The notes beneath the pieces were generated by a model. It saw nothing but the letters and a program-made list of their open reading frames with translations. It was not told the DNA's origin and searched no databases. This document shows positions 1-10,354 of a DNA stretch of 64,000 nucleotides, in pieces. Source of the DNA: Hydra vulgaris (Eukaryota; Cnidaria; Hydrozoa; Anthoathecata; Hydridae). Location: the NCBI RefSeq assembly GCF_038396675.1, contig NC_088933.1, positions 20,672,001 through 20,736,000 on the forward strand, given 5' to 3'. Each line of letters begins with the position of its first letter. Position 1 is the stretch's first letter. The position numbers and the translations under genes are program-made.

Positions 1-21
1 ATTTTCTAGCTGGAAACGCTT

Positions 22-73
22 CGATTAAACGATTAAACGATTAAACGATTAAACGATTAAACATTAAACGATT
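22..73. repeat. 8-bp tandem repeat (cgattaaa)n
   Basis: Five exact copies of cgattaaa are followed by an imperfect copy and a partial copy. The array abuts the open gag frame of the gypsy remnant, so it probably arose by slippage inside or next to that element. Confidence 0.9.
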
Positions 74-104
74 CGAGTTACTTTGCGATTCACTTATAAT
101 TACA

Positions 105-749
105 GATGATAAGCAAAAACTTTCGTTACTTCTTACTTTAACTGGAAATAACACTTACGAATTTTATGAAAACATTAATTCGCAAGATACGCTGATCACA
201 TACCAGCAAGCTGTCAAAGCTTTTAACGAACACTTCAAACCCCAAGTAAATCCGAGCTATGAAATTTTTATCTTTCGTAAAATGGCTCAACGTACAGATG
301 AAACCACTCAGCAGTTTTTCGTTCGATTACACGAACAAGCTCTGAAATGCGAGTTTGCCGATAAAGATAAAGAAATTAAACAACAAATTGAGCTTAGTAC
401 AAACATTTTAAAACTTCGTAAATACAGTTTTCAAAATCCTAACAAAACTTTACTAGATTTGTTAACTACTGCAAAAACATTCGAACTGATGGACAATCAA
501 ATAGAAAAACTGGAGAAAGAAACGAATAAACAAAGCGAAGTAAATACAGTCAAGAAAACAAACTTACCACTAATCAGTAAAGAACCACATGAGATTATAA
601 ATGAGTCGCTGAAAAAAATTTGTTATCGATGCGGAACTGAATTCCGCATCGATGACAAACTTTTTTTAAACAACAATTTAATTGTTTTTAAAAAAAAATT
701 TCTTATCAAATTTAAACAACCCAAATGCTACAGTACCATTTTGTATTGA
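105..749 (+). pseudogene. Ty3/gypsy gag-like capsid fragment
   Basis: The frame is open from about position 105, well upstream of the methionine at 282. It reads as a retrotransposon gag domain: a leucine-rich helical segment, a stretch TYQQAVKAFNEHFKP, then FFVRLHEQALKCEF, the pattern expected of arthropod and cnidarian gypsy capsid proteins. A charged linker follows, then the start of a zinc knuckle (CYRCG) near 620. After this knuckle the expected His and last Cys do not appear, and the reading runs into sequence rejoined to the RNase H region, so the frame end at 749 is an artefact of deletion. Family assignment is by motif pattern only. Confidence 0.7.
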
Positions 750-912
750 TCGTATGATTTTATGATTACATGGATATTTTTTTGATTTACACTACGTCCA
801 AGGAAAACATAATATATCTGATTATCCAAGTCGACACCCGGTAGACTCTTGTGACAACGAAAAGCTAGAAAACCGTACCACTCCCCATTGCACAACTTGG
901 ATACCACCATAA
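714..912 (+). pseudogene. Ty3/gypsy RNase H C-terminal fragment
   Basis: In a frame different from gag, the sequence reads as the end of the RT-RNase H polypeptide, with the characteristic HYVQGKHNISDYPSRHP. This matches the GKxNxADYxSRHP signature that closes gypsy RNase H domains. One in-frame TGA lies upstream at the position where most family members have an arginine (CGA to TGA is a single transition). The frame stops at 910-912. Confidence 0.75.
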
Positions 913-918
913 ACGCTC

Positions 919-1401
919 TTGTTCAATCGCCTTACAGGTTTCACAATACCCTCATTTCAGACTAGGGTTGATACAAATATTAATGATCAAGCCAAGAAGA
1001 GACAAGAAAATGCTAAGTTATACAGAAAGAAATACCACGATTCAAAATACCACGCAAAAAATCCAAATTTAAATATTGGAGATACTGTACTGATAAAACA
1101 AAAAAGATATAACAAAACTACGGCACCGTTTGAGTTTACACCCTACACAATTACGGCAAAGAACGGTACAATGATTACTGCCAAATCACACGTTGATAAC
1201 TCGCAAAAAACTCGGAATGCTTCACACATGAAGAAAATACCAATGGATATACAATTCAATCCTACACCAATTAAAGAAGAGGGAGACGAGGAATATTCTC
1301 AGAACGAATCAGTTTCACCAAAAAAGGAAATAACAACTACTATGCCGATGCACACGTCCTATAGAATTATGAAGGAAATATTAAAACATTCCCGAACTTA
1401 A
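919..1401 (+). pseudogene. Ty3/gypsy integrase C-terminal domain fragment
   Basis: About 160 codons match the C-terminal tail of gypsy integrase. They contain a LLFNR-like entry (here MFNRLTG, the first codon being TTG), a basic helix ending KLYRKKYHD, and the short SH3-like strand block IGDTVLIKQ followed by PFEFTPYTITAKNGTMITA. It ends in an acidic, low-complexity tail. The zinc-binding HHCC domain and the DDE core are absent, so the start is a deletion junction and not a real translation start. Confidence 0.8.
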
Positions 1402-1420
1402 ATAGTAAAACATTTCATTT

Positions 1421-1551
1421 AAAGAAGAAGGGGAAGATGTGAGAATGTGCTCCGCAATGGAGATCTTAAGAAAACTATATTTATGTTAATGTAATTTTGT
1501 AAAAGATTATTATATAGAAGTAAGCGATAATAAAGGTTGTTTTACTTCATC
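1421..1551 (+). repeat. Polypurine tract and start of gypsy 3' LTR
   Basis: A purine run (aaagaagaaggggaaga, about 1421-1437) lies 20 bp after the integrase stop. It is followed directly by TGTGAGAATGTG, a TG-starting LTR edge typical of this group. A polyadenylation hexamer AATAAA lies at 1529-1534. The LTR end is not certain; CA near 1551 is the best guess, since no second LTR is available in the window for comparison. Confidence 0.6.
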
Positions 1552-1567
1552 AAATAAGAGTATAAAG

Positions 1568-1876
1568 ATGATTATAGTGGACAATACGAACGTAAACACT
1601 AGAAGAAGGAATGGGATTGTCAGTCAGTTACGCAAACTTTTTACGGAAAAGAAACAAAAAGAACCGCAGTTCATTGGTTGTCAACATCATGTTCTTGACC
1701 GATTCTTTCGCATAGTATTGGATGAAGAACTTGGAGGAAACAACAAGTTGCCCAATATTGAATATCCGTTTATCCTGGAACTTGTAAAGAACTACAAACA
1801 GTTCAGGAAGAATTTCAATAATAGTAAAAAAGTGATTAATGAAACAGCAGAATGGCGTGGTGATATAAAATTTCAT
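1568..1876 (+). pseudogene. Fragment of a multicopy transposase-like family
   Basis: About 100 codons carry FIGCQHHVLDRFFR followed by DEELGG and PNIEYPF. From general knowledge I recognise this arrangement (GCQHHxLD, then DExLGG, then PNIxY) as part of a high-copy unannotated protein family in cnidarian and insect genomes, probably transposon-encoded. It lacks both ends. After about codon 100 the reading becomes low-complexity AT-rich sequence and is not part of the domain. Function unknown. Confidence 0.5.
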
Positions 1877-1963
1877 TTATTTATTTTAATTATTTCATTT
1901 ATTTATCTTATTTATTTTAAGCGAATTGAAAAGAAGTTGCGAAAATGCAGAACAAAAGAGTAG

Positions 1964-2620
1964 AAAAAGATTGCGAGCCAGAAAAAAAGATTGTGAGATA
2001 AAAAGAATTTTTAAATCAAATGAGTATAAAAGAATCAGTAGATTCATATCAAACTCGTGCTTACTGAGTAGACTTATTTTTCAAAAATTTTATTTTTGTT
2101 TTGCATTTTTCTGTTTTCAATTTTTTGCATACTTGTTATAACTTAAAACATGAACTCGAGATAGAGTTGAGCAAATTGCTTTAAATTTTGAATGTGTATT
2201 TAATATGATCTAATACTCTGGATGACCGGAGTATTTGGATTTTACATAAAAATTATGAACTTTTTGTTTAAAAAATAAAAAGTATTTGTTATGCAAACTA
2301 CTTCTCTTAATGTATTTAACAGTTTTAATAAACTAAAAAATGTTGCAATGACGAATTTTAGAAAGTAATCAGTTTGCATTCCTAACACCTTAATAAGTCA
2401 TTCGGAGTGGATGAGGGTTTACTTTTTGTGGTGTTTTTGTTCCCATACTCCTATTATCTCAATTTTTTACAAAACATTCTTATTTGACAGAAGTATGCAG
2501 GGGCAATTTTACATGGGGCGGGATAAGTGTCATAACTCCCCCTCCACTCAAGAAAGGACAATTTTTAAGCTACATTCGGTTTTTTAAAGAATATAGTCCG
2601 CTATTGGAGTATTTGAAACA
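1964..2620. other. No gene recognised
   Basis: AT-rich sequence with several poly-T runs. Around 2490-2545 it becomes more GC-rich, but the 93-codon frame there has no recognisable domain. It may be part of the dispersed repeat that follows. Confidence 0.5.
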
Positions 2621-2621
2621 T

Positions 2622-2693
2622 TTGAGTCGGGTGATTTTTAGTTTTAAGGACATTTTCTTTATAAGATTTGCTCTCTTTCTCCCCCCCCCCCCC
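2622..2693. repeat. Dispersed repeat ending in poly-C
   Basis: The string gagtcgggt, then ttttagtttta/gaggacatttt, then a pyrimidine run and 10-14 C residues occurs here and again at 28176-28262 in the same orientation. Two copies in 64 kb indicate an interspersed repeat family of unknown class. Confidence 0.6.
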
Positions 2694-3230
2694 ATTTTAT
2701 TTCTAGCAATAGTTTATGTAAGTATGAACATCCTTGCGTTTTCAAAGCACCTGCATTTAAAATAATTAATACTTAAATTATATAAATAATTAATAAATAA
2801 TATTTCCAAAAAAGTCTATCAATTTTATAATATAGATGCCGCGATGATTAAATTTAAACTCTTTTCTGATAACATGAAGAATTAAAACTTTGATATATAC
2901 ACTATTAGGGGGGATCCAAAATTAACTTTTTTTGGATTTTGTGTGGAGCAACTACTTTTTCTTAATTAATTTTTTATGCTGATTTCGAGTTACTTAATAC
3001 TTTTTTTTATTATAAATATTTGGCCTCCTATTTCAATTTCAACTAAAAGTGATCATTTTGACAAAATCAATTGTTAAATTAAATAAGATCATTTTTATTA
3101 TAATAAGTAGAATCTGTGGTAAAAATTTTTTTTTTTCGTTTTATCAATAAAATACATAATCATTATGTGTAGTTATAAATACAACAAAAAATTAGACATT
3201 ATACATGAAATTACTCTATATAAGGAACAA

Positions 3231-3698
3231 TTTGTTTATATATATTTGTTTAATATTGTTTGGGGAAGTACCTCTAAAAGTAAGTTACAAAATCTCTACC
3301 ATCGTCAGAAACACGCAATGCGTTTAATATGTTTTGAAAATCGTTTTTCTCATTCTGATATTTTGTTTAAAAACGTTAAAGTACTTAACGTTTACGAACT
3401 CAATGCCTATAATATTTTATGTTTTATGTTTCGTTGTAAAAGTGAACAACCATTGTTCATTTTTAAAGATCTTTTTACCCATAAAGCTGTAAACAAATAT
3501 ACTTTACGAAATAATAATTTAATAATTGAACCCTTTTGTCAAACAAAGTTTAATCAATTTTGCATAAACTATCGAGCGCCGTATTTATGGAACAAAATTG
3601 TTGTTCCAAATTTTGATTTGTTAATTTCGTTTTCTGTTTTTAAAACTAAATTCAAAAACTTTATTCTTTCTACTGACAATATATATAAATATTTTTGA
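3231..3698 (+). pseudogene. LINE reverse transcriptase C-terminal domain
   Basis: The reading from about 3231 contains NIVWGSTSKSKLQ, then RQKHAMRLI and, near the end, YRAPYLWNKIV. These are conserved in the post-catalytic C-terminal region of CR1/Jockey-superfamily RTs. The frame is intact to a TGA-terminated end at IYKYF. The finger-palm catalytic region with YADD is absent, which is the usual 5' truncation of LINEs. The methionine at 3165 precedes unrelated sequence. Confidence 0.75.
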
Positions 3699-3720
3699 AA
3701 TGTAAAATTATTTTCTGTTT

Positions 3721-3774
3721 TTGATTTAATAATTATTAACAATGTAGAAACATTGTTAATAATTATTAAATCAA
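3721..3774. repeat. Perfect 24-bp inverted repeat, 6-nt loop
   Basis: Arms at 3721-3744 and 3751-3774 are exact reverse complements around the loop tagaaa. The hairpin begins 20 bp after the LINE stop codon, so it is either a structure of the LINE 3' UTR or a later snap-back duplication. The second LINE copy at 48.7 kb does not show it, which favours the latter. Confidence 0.9.
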
Positions 3775-3954
3775 TTGTATTTTTATTATATTATATATAC
3801 ACGTTTGATATATTTTATATGGTTCTGACGACAAGATCTTTTGGATCTCCTTTCAGATACCAAGTTTATGTATTGTTATATTGTTATATTACGATTAATA
3901 ATTGTAAACTAAAATAAAAAAAAATATTAAAAAAAAAAATATATGTAACAACTA

Positions 3955-4159
3955 CTGGTGAAAATGTGAAATAACGCGATACAATGATTTGAGTTCTTTC
4001 TCAGAATCAAAAGGTCTGAGGTTCGTTGATCTGTCGCTTATTTGGTCTGTTGGCTCTGACCAGATAACGACATTGATAAAGAAGATGTAAACTTCTTATT
4101 TAAATTTCTCTTCCACGGCGCTTCGCGATAAGACAGTTATAGTTTTTCTTGGAGCACCT
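3955..4159 (+). mobile_element. tRNA-derived SINE, copy 1 (partial)
   Basis: It contains a B-box-like gaggttcgttgatc (about 4017-4030) and a 3' domain with cacggcgcttcgcgataagac ... tttcttggagcacct. The same 3' domain ends the element at 47531-47669, which has a clear A box. The pair therefore looks like two differently damaged copies of one SINE family with a tRNA-like head and a common tail. Confidence 0.55.
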
Positions 4160-5385
4160 TAACAACTAAAAAAAAAGGCATCGTAGGTGATTGTGGATTG
4201 TTGTGAGGACTTTCCAAGTTAAATAGAAACTTTAAATTACTAGCTTATTCTTCTGTTGACATAAGACGACCAGGTTTTTTGATGCGTATTACGAACTTCT
4301 TCTACTGAGCAGTCAACCTAATTTAATGAAAATATCCAAAAGATAATTTATTGTTGACTTTGTTAAAGACAAGTACAAAAACAACCCTGAGTAAAGACAA
4401 CTTTATGTGATAAAATTTATCAATTACAGGGAAATTTTTAAATGAGTTTATTAATTTTGGTTTATTTGTTTACTAGTTTATGATTTATTAATTAGTTTGT
4501 TACTTTTTGTTGCAATATTTTCTATTTTAATCGGTGTCTAAATTCAGTTTACAAAATTAATAGCAAAGCATTTTCTAGCGAAGCAAATCAAAACAAATTT
4601 TTACTCTAGATTGGACTTATTTTTGTTTAAACGCAACTTTCATTCATCTTAATTCAAAGTTTTCCAATCAAAATTGACATAAAGTTGCGTTACTTTACAT
4701 GCAAAGGATGCGCTGCAAAGATTTCTTGTTTTTAAATTTTTAAATGCTTTTAAAATTTTAAAAATTAATGTAGAAGGTCAACCACAAAAAATAAGCAAAT
4801 GCTGAACTATTTATTGAGCTTTTCTAAAAAAATTTACTAAGAATAAATGGTTAAACAAAAAATATAGAGTTTTGGACCCCCCTAATCCTATAAAAATCGA
4901 ATATACCTGTCATCAATTGATGAACTAAATAAAAAAACGAGTATACTTAATTTGAAACTATTTTGCTCGCAAATTAACAAATGTAGTATATATATGTTAT
5001 GCCGAAATTCTGTTTACATATTTGAATCCAACCATTCCTGTTTGGTCCAATTTAGAGATTAATGTCGGAGTTAAGCTGAACCTTGTTTAATAAATAAATT
5101 ATAATAAATTTTTTACCATAATACGATATCAGTGAAAAGACTAGTTAGATTTTAAACTTTGGTTTCTAGTTAGAGTAGTTTTTTTTAAATTAATAAATTT
5201 CTAACCAGTAGAAAGGATTTTTCAATGATGGTTTATTTTTAAACAGAGCATGTTTTTGGACAACTTTAGTTTATACCTAAATTAAAGTTTAAAATTTAAA
5301 ACGTATAAAGTTCAAAATTTTAAACCTGTCAATGAATTTTAATTTAGCACAAGTAAAAATATAAGATAAAATAAAGATTAAAAAC
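4160..5385. other. No gene recognised
   Basis: AT-rich non-coding sequence on both strands with no ORF of interest. At 4868-4886 the sequence ttttggacccccctaat is a near-exact inverse of attaggggggatccaaaa at 2906-2923; see the separate entry. Confidence 0.6.
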
Positions 5386-5390
5386 TTGTT

Positions 5391-5396
5391 TTTATT
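5391..5396 (-). terminator. Polyadenylation signal AATAAA for enoyl-CoA hydratase
   Basis: On the minus strand AATAAA lies about 46 nt beyond the hydratase stop codon, a normal spacing for a short 3' UTR. Other AT-rich hexamers occur nearby, so the exact site is not certain. Confidence 0.5.
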
Positions 5397-5441
5397 ATTT
5401 TGTGTTGTATTATTGCTTTTGCTTATATTATATATTTAGAT

Positions 5442-6305
5442 CTACTTGTCTTTAAATGATGCCTTTCTTTTTTCGACAAATGCATCCATTCCTTCTTTTC
5501 TATCAAGAGTTGCAAATGTGGCATGAAAAAGTCTTTTTTCAAGGTGACAACCTTCTTTAAGAGGCAGTTCAAAACCTTTGTTAATGGCTTCTTTGCATAA
5601 AGCAGTAATAAGCTTTGAATTGGCTGCAATAAGAGATGCAGTCTTTACAGACTCATCAACAAGTTGATCTGCAGGTACTACTTTACTAACTAAACCGAAC
5701 TGAAGAGCTTCTTGAGCATTTATTGGAACTCCAGTAAGACACATTTCCATAGCTTTAGATTTACCAACAGCTCTTGTTAAACGTTGTGTGCCACCAGCAC
5801 CAGGAATAGTACCAAGTAAAATTTCTGGTTGACCAAACTTTGCTTTATCACCAGCATAAATAATATCACACATCATAGCAACCTCGCATCCCCCTCCTAA
5901 TGCAAAACCATTGACAGCAGCTATTATTGGTTTAGTGCATTGAGTTATACAGTCCCAATGACTGAGAAAAGAACCGCCAAGGACATCTGCATACTCTTTA
6001 TTTTGCATCTCCTTAATATCTGCACCAGCAGCAAATGCTTTGTCACTACCAGTTAAAACAATAGCCCCTATGTTGTTATCTGCTTCAAAGCTTTTCAATG
6101 CCTGAGATAAATCATTAAACAAAGCATTACAAAGGGCATTAAGTGACTTTGGACGATTCAAACGAATCACACCAACATTGTTTTTTTCGCCAGCTATTTC
6201 AACCAAAATGTTATCATAGCTTGATTGTTTATATGTTTGATAAAACCTTTGGCATAAGAATGGCAGTCTTTTATGAACAGAGTTGCTTAATAATACTTTT
6301 AGCAT
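5442..6305 (-). CDS. ECHS1: Mitochondrial short-chain enoyl-CoA hydratase
   Basis: Complete 287-residue protein that should hydrate trans-2-enoyl-CoA to 3-hydroxyacyl-CoA in mitochondrial beta-oxidation and valine/isoleucine breakdown. Residues 1-25 are basic, Ser/Leu-rich and free of acidic residues, as expected of a mitochondrial presequence. The crotonase fold is complete: [10 protein letters not shown] (49-58), the oxyanion-hole AAGADIKEM (92-100), [11 protein letters not shown] (134-144) and [20 protein letters not shown] (157-176). The two catalytic glutamates are present (E141, E161; equivalent to rat E144 and E164). Length equals the animal enzyme (about 290). ATG start; the minus strand reads ttctgtatag just before it, which could be a cis- or trans-splice acceptor. 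The coding region has no intron, whereas vertebrate ECHS1 has several, so it may be a retrocopy or an intron-poor native gene. No damage is seen. Confidence 0.93.
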   Translation of the reverse strand: MLKVLLSNSVHKRLPFLCQRFYQTYKQSSYDNILVEIAGEKNNVGVIRLNRPKSLNALCNALFNDLSQALKSFEADNNIGAIVLTGSDKAFAAGADIKEMQNKEYADVLGGSFLSHWDCITQCTKPIIAAVNGFALGGGCEVAMMCDIIYAGDKAKFGQPEILLGTIPGAGGTQRLTRAVGKSKAMEMCLTGVPINAQEALQFGLVSKVVPADQLVDESVKTASLIAANSKLITALCKEAINKGFELPLKEGCHLEKRLFHATFATLDRKEGMDAFVEKRKASFKDK

Positions 6306-7205
6306 CTATACAGAACTATAGTGTACAATTAGAAAGAAATTACAATTTAAAATTAAAATAAATTTGAGAAAACCACAACAATATTTTATTTATATTTTGC
6401 ATCAAATTATTGTAATAATTGACATACAGGATTTTATAAGATATTATATATAAACTGATATTTAAATATAAAATTACATCTACAAATTTATAAATGTATT
6501 GCCTAGATCAAACGAATTCCAAAAAACTTATTTGTTATTGATGGAGTTTTTTTTTTTTTTAATTTTGTTTGCTAATTTTAAAACATATTTCCACAATCTA
6601 AAACTTAAATCTTACTACTACTATTAAATCTTATACTATTAAATCTTACTTCAAATTTTATATATATACAAAACTTTAAATGATTAAAAAGTATATGTAT
6701 AACTATTTGAAAATTAAATACATAAATTGCATACTTGAATAATTAAAACTACTAACTAAAATTATGTACAACTTTTAAATGCAAAACAATAAAACACCTT
6801 ATTGCTTGAAATTTTGGAAAAATCGTATGTACATTTAAAGTTGTGTACAACTTAGTAGTATCTAGTATTACTAACAGTAATATGGTATATAGAATTACAA
6901 ACACATAAAAGTCATGTATACCAATTTCATAACATAATTATAACTTCGTCATATGCAATTTTGGATCATTTAATTTAAAAAAAAACCAACAAACTTATTT
7001 CAAAGTCTTAAAATTACATTTAAAAACAACTTTCTTAACACTATTATTAATAGTGTTAAGGAAGTTAACTAAAAAAAAAACTATTTTTATAGGGTGTTAA
7101 AATTTTAACTTAAAACTAGAAGTAAAAACTATTTTTTTAATTTAATGAAATATTAGCATGACATTATTTTGTTTCAGTTTAATAAATATATTATTATAAA
7201 GTATA
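6306..7205. other. No gene recognised; 5' flank of hydratase gene
   Basis: AT-rich sequence upstream of the minus-strand hydratase gene. It contains an exact 13-bp-arm palindrome at 7034-7060 (cttaacactatta / taatagtgttaag). No promoter element can be named with confidence. Confidence 0.5.
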
Positions 7206-7213
7206 TTGAGCAT

Positions 7214-7544
<331 letters not shown>

Positions 7545-7560
<16 letters not shown>

Positions 7561-7745
7561 ACATATATAAACCTGTTTATACATATATATATATACATAT
7601 ATAAACCTGTTTATATATGTATATATATATACATACATAAACCTGTTTATACATGTATATATATATACATACATAAACCTGTTTATACATATATATATAC
7701 ATATATAAATTTATACATATATATATATACATATATAAACCTGTG
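7545..7745. repeat. Minisatellite, about 36-bp unit with ataaacctgtttatac
   Basis: cctgttta recurs at about 7572, 7608, 7642 and 7679, separated by short TA/CA tracts. The last unit changes to cctgtgaaaattgctc and becomes the left arm of the following inverted repeat. Confidence 0.8.
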
Positions 7746-7756
7746 AAAATTGCTCA

Positions 7757-7852
<96 letters not shown>

Positions 7853-7904
7853 TGAGCAATTTTCACAGGTTTATAATATATTGAGCAATTTTCACAGGTT
7901 TATA
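7735..7904. repeat. Inverted repeat around a (TA)n core plus direct copy
   Basis: ataaacctgtgaaaattgctcaatatatta at 7735-7764 is the exact inverse of 7845-7874, with an 80-bp TA tract between. The right arm is then repeated directly at 7873-7904. A diverged copy (attgagcatattttacaggttt) opens the whole array at about 7205, so the motif brackets the TA block. Confidence 0.85.
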
Positions 7905-8045
<141 letters not shown>

Positions 8046-9290
8046 ATGTATAAATGATTAAAATCGGTAAATAAAAAGTATGTGTGTAATATATTGAAAT
8101 TATTTAAATAAATTGTTATACATCATTGTAAGGAGATTAAAATTAATAACACGATGGCGAAAATTTATATAAATTTGATAAACATACAATAAGTTATGGT
8201 CATTCAAATATTAAATTTGAAGTCTAAAAAAATCACGACTTAAATTTCGGCACACGGTAGTTTTGCTATAACTTTTTTGACTGTTCATTTTTTAATGGTC
8301 AAAAAATCGACAAAAAAAAAAAAGATTAGGTACCTCCACTTTTTAATTCCTCCGATAGCTGACTTGGATAAATCAAATTTATATTTCAATTGGTATATAA
8401 ACAAAGAAATAAAATATTATGAAATTCGATGATAGTCTAGATAAATTTAACATAGGAGGTATAGTAGAATGGAGGGAGAAAGAAGCCGAAAATCGTTTTA
8501 AATGGTATTACAGTCTTTGTTGTATTATTCCAGCAGCAAGAAAAAATTGCGCCTTTGCGTTTAAAAAGGATAATTTTGAAATGTTTGTAACCTTTGTAAT
8601 CTGTAATCAAAATAGATTACACTCTTAAAAGTTGATTGGATAAGTTTTTAACAACTGTTCGAACTATCAAGTAGTAATCACAACAAAAATCATGATCTAC
8701 GTAAAGTAATCGTTTTTTGAATACCTCGATACAAGGTATAAACATCAAAATTTTAGACAATCTCTACTATTTAGTTGCTCCTTATTTTTTGCTACCCGTT
8801 TAGCTATAGGTTTGTTACATTCTTAAAGAACGTTTTTTCGACAAGAAACTTATTATATTTCTCTAAGATTTTTTTTTGTGTTGTAGTATTTTTTGTTGGA
8901 TTTAAAAACAAATTGCTATATTTTAGGTATAGAGATATAATAAATCTTAATGCAAATCCGGCGAAAACTACCAATTCTTATCAAGACATTTATTAATTCA
9001 ATTCTTGTCAAGAAATTTATTAATAGTCGTTTTGAAACAATATCATTGGATAATTTTTATTAAAAGTAGAATATCATTGGTTAACTTTAAGTTATGATGA
9101 TCACGCGGTATTTAGTAGAAAATTATGCTACTACTATGACTGTTCTTTGAGAAATGACATATTTTAATGATAGACCCTAATGATAGGTTTTTGGGTTTTG
9201 TTCGGAGGTTACCAGGTAGTACGGTTTTCCGAACTTTGTGGTAACTCTCAAAGATGGTAATCACTGATTCCAACTTCAGCTAATATTAAA
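8046..9290. other. No gene recognised
   Basis: AT-rich sequence. Short open frames at 8419-8628 and 8775-8996 have no motif, and codon use follows base composition. Small local direct repeats (aatatcattgg, about 9040-9080) are present. Confidence 0.5.
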
Positions 9291-9479
9291 TTATTAACAT
9301 GTATTGTCATGTTGTGCATGGGTAGCGTTCGAGTTAGTACTTTTTGTGTGCGTTGTCTAGGGTACGTAAAGAGCTCTGAGCTACATTACCCTGCTGGCAC
9401 TAAAGCTCATAATTTCTATATTTTTTCAAACTCTTACTAAGGTTTAACTTATCTTTGTCCTGACAAAAATTCTTTCCTT

Positions 9480-10146
9480 TTCAATCGCTTAGAACAGGCA
9501 GTCAATCTTGAACCTGATCTCTCTGTAAAAGCTTGAAGCTTGCAGTAACTTGTGAATTTTAACACCGAAAAAAATAATTTACTTACTGTAAATAACTATC
9601 GCAATAATGTGGACTTTCCTATATTTGTGAACCTTGTCACTGAGTCCTCCTCTTTTTCTACTGACCTCTCATGGAAACTATATATACAATCAATTACAAA
9701 AGTAGCATCTGCTAAGGTTGTTTCTTTTTATCTTGCACGACATTATCTAACTCCTAATTCAATTCTTTACCTCTAAAAATCTGTTTTTTGTCCCTGAATG
9801 AAATACTTTTATCACATTTCGGCTGGTTTTTCTAATGATGCCCTTTCTCTTCTAGATAAGGTCCAAAATCGCATTGTAATTTACTTTATCTGCTAAGCTT
9901 GAACCTTTTTCCATCTTCAAAAGGATGCAATTCTTTCTCTTTTCTACAAATACTATTATGGTTGCTGATCGAAGGAGCTATCATTTTATGTTCCATCAAC
10001 CGAAAATAATTTCTTAACTTTTCATTCAGCCAAGTTGCATCCTTAACCTGTATCGATAACTTTTCAAGAAATCTGGCTACCGTTTTCTTGCTCTTTAACA
10101 CTATTCTTTGTTTTTTAGTAACTCTTAACTTAATAGTGGTTGCTTG
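9480..10146 (+). pseudogene. Jockey-type LINE reverse transcriptase C-terminal remnant
   Basis: Reading the plus strand through several stops and frameshifts gives LVNFNTEKNNLLTVNNYRNN, then FSTDLSWKLYIQSITKVAS and YLTPNSILYLYKS. Next comes a KVQNRI-like segment and LQKDAILSLFYKYYYG. This is the linear order seen after the YADD motif in Jockey/RTE-like RTs (NFN..K..LL, LSW..YI..I.K.A, LT...LYLYKS, LSLFYKYY). The copy is heavily mutated. It is cut at 10146 by the hAT relic and may resume at 12289. Confidence 0.65.
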
Positions 10147-10354
10147 CAGGGACATAGTGAGCCAAGCCGGGCCCCAGGTTAAAAAAAATATTCATATCCA
10201 TATTAAAAACGCAATGTATCAAACTTAAAGTCTAAAGTATGATATGTTTTTAATTAGTTAGGTTAGTCAACGAATCCTTACATTTTCTTAACAAGTTTCA
10301 GTTTTTAGAAATTAGTTTATTTAACAATATACTTATTTATAAAAAGCCTTTTAA

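Larger units (their letters stand above)
90..1551 (+). mobile_element. Ty3/gypsy LTR retrotransposon, internally deleted remnant
   Basis: Three blocks occur in the expected order: gag, the C-terminal end of RNase H, and the C-terminal part of integrase. A polypurine tract and the beginning of a 3' LTR follow. Protease, most of the reverse transcriptase, and the catalytic core of integrase are missing, so large internal deletions have occurred (one around 640-710, one near 913). The 5' LTR is not seen and may lie outside the window. The copy cannot encode a functional element. Confidence 0.8.
3231..3870 (+). mobile_element. LINE (CR1/Jockey-type) 3' end, copy 1
   Basis: A 5'-truncated LINE comprising the C-terminal end of the RT polyprotein (to 3698) and a 3' untranslated region. 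The UTR carries ttctgacgacaagatctttt at about 3823, and a similar block follows the second copy at 48867-48905. Matching 3' tails downstream of homologous ORF ends show that the two copies belong to one family. Confidence 0.75.
2906..4886. mobile_element. Possible TIR-bounded element (weak)
   Basis: The only support is an 18-bp near-perfect inverted pair of G/C-run ends separated by 1.98 kb, enclosing the LINE and SINE fragments. No transposase or target duplication is seen, so this may be chance or two solo ends. Confidence 0.25.

Noticed and set aside
2484-2765. 93-codon plus frame
   Set aside because: It runs through a dispersed repeat with poly-C; no motif, no support as a gene.
9886-10155. 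89-codon minus-strand frame
   Set aside because: The plus strand of the same interval continues the LINE RT pattern, so the minus frame is a shadow.
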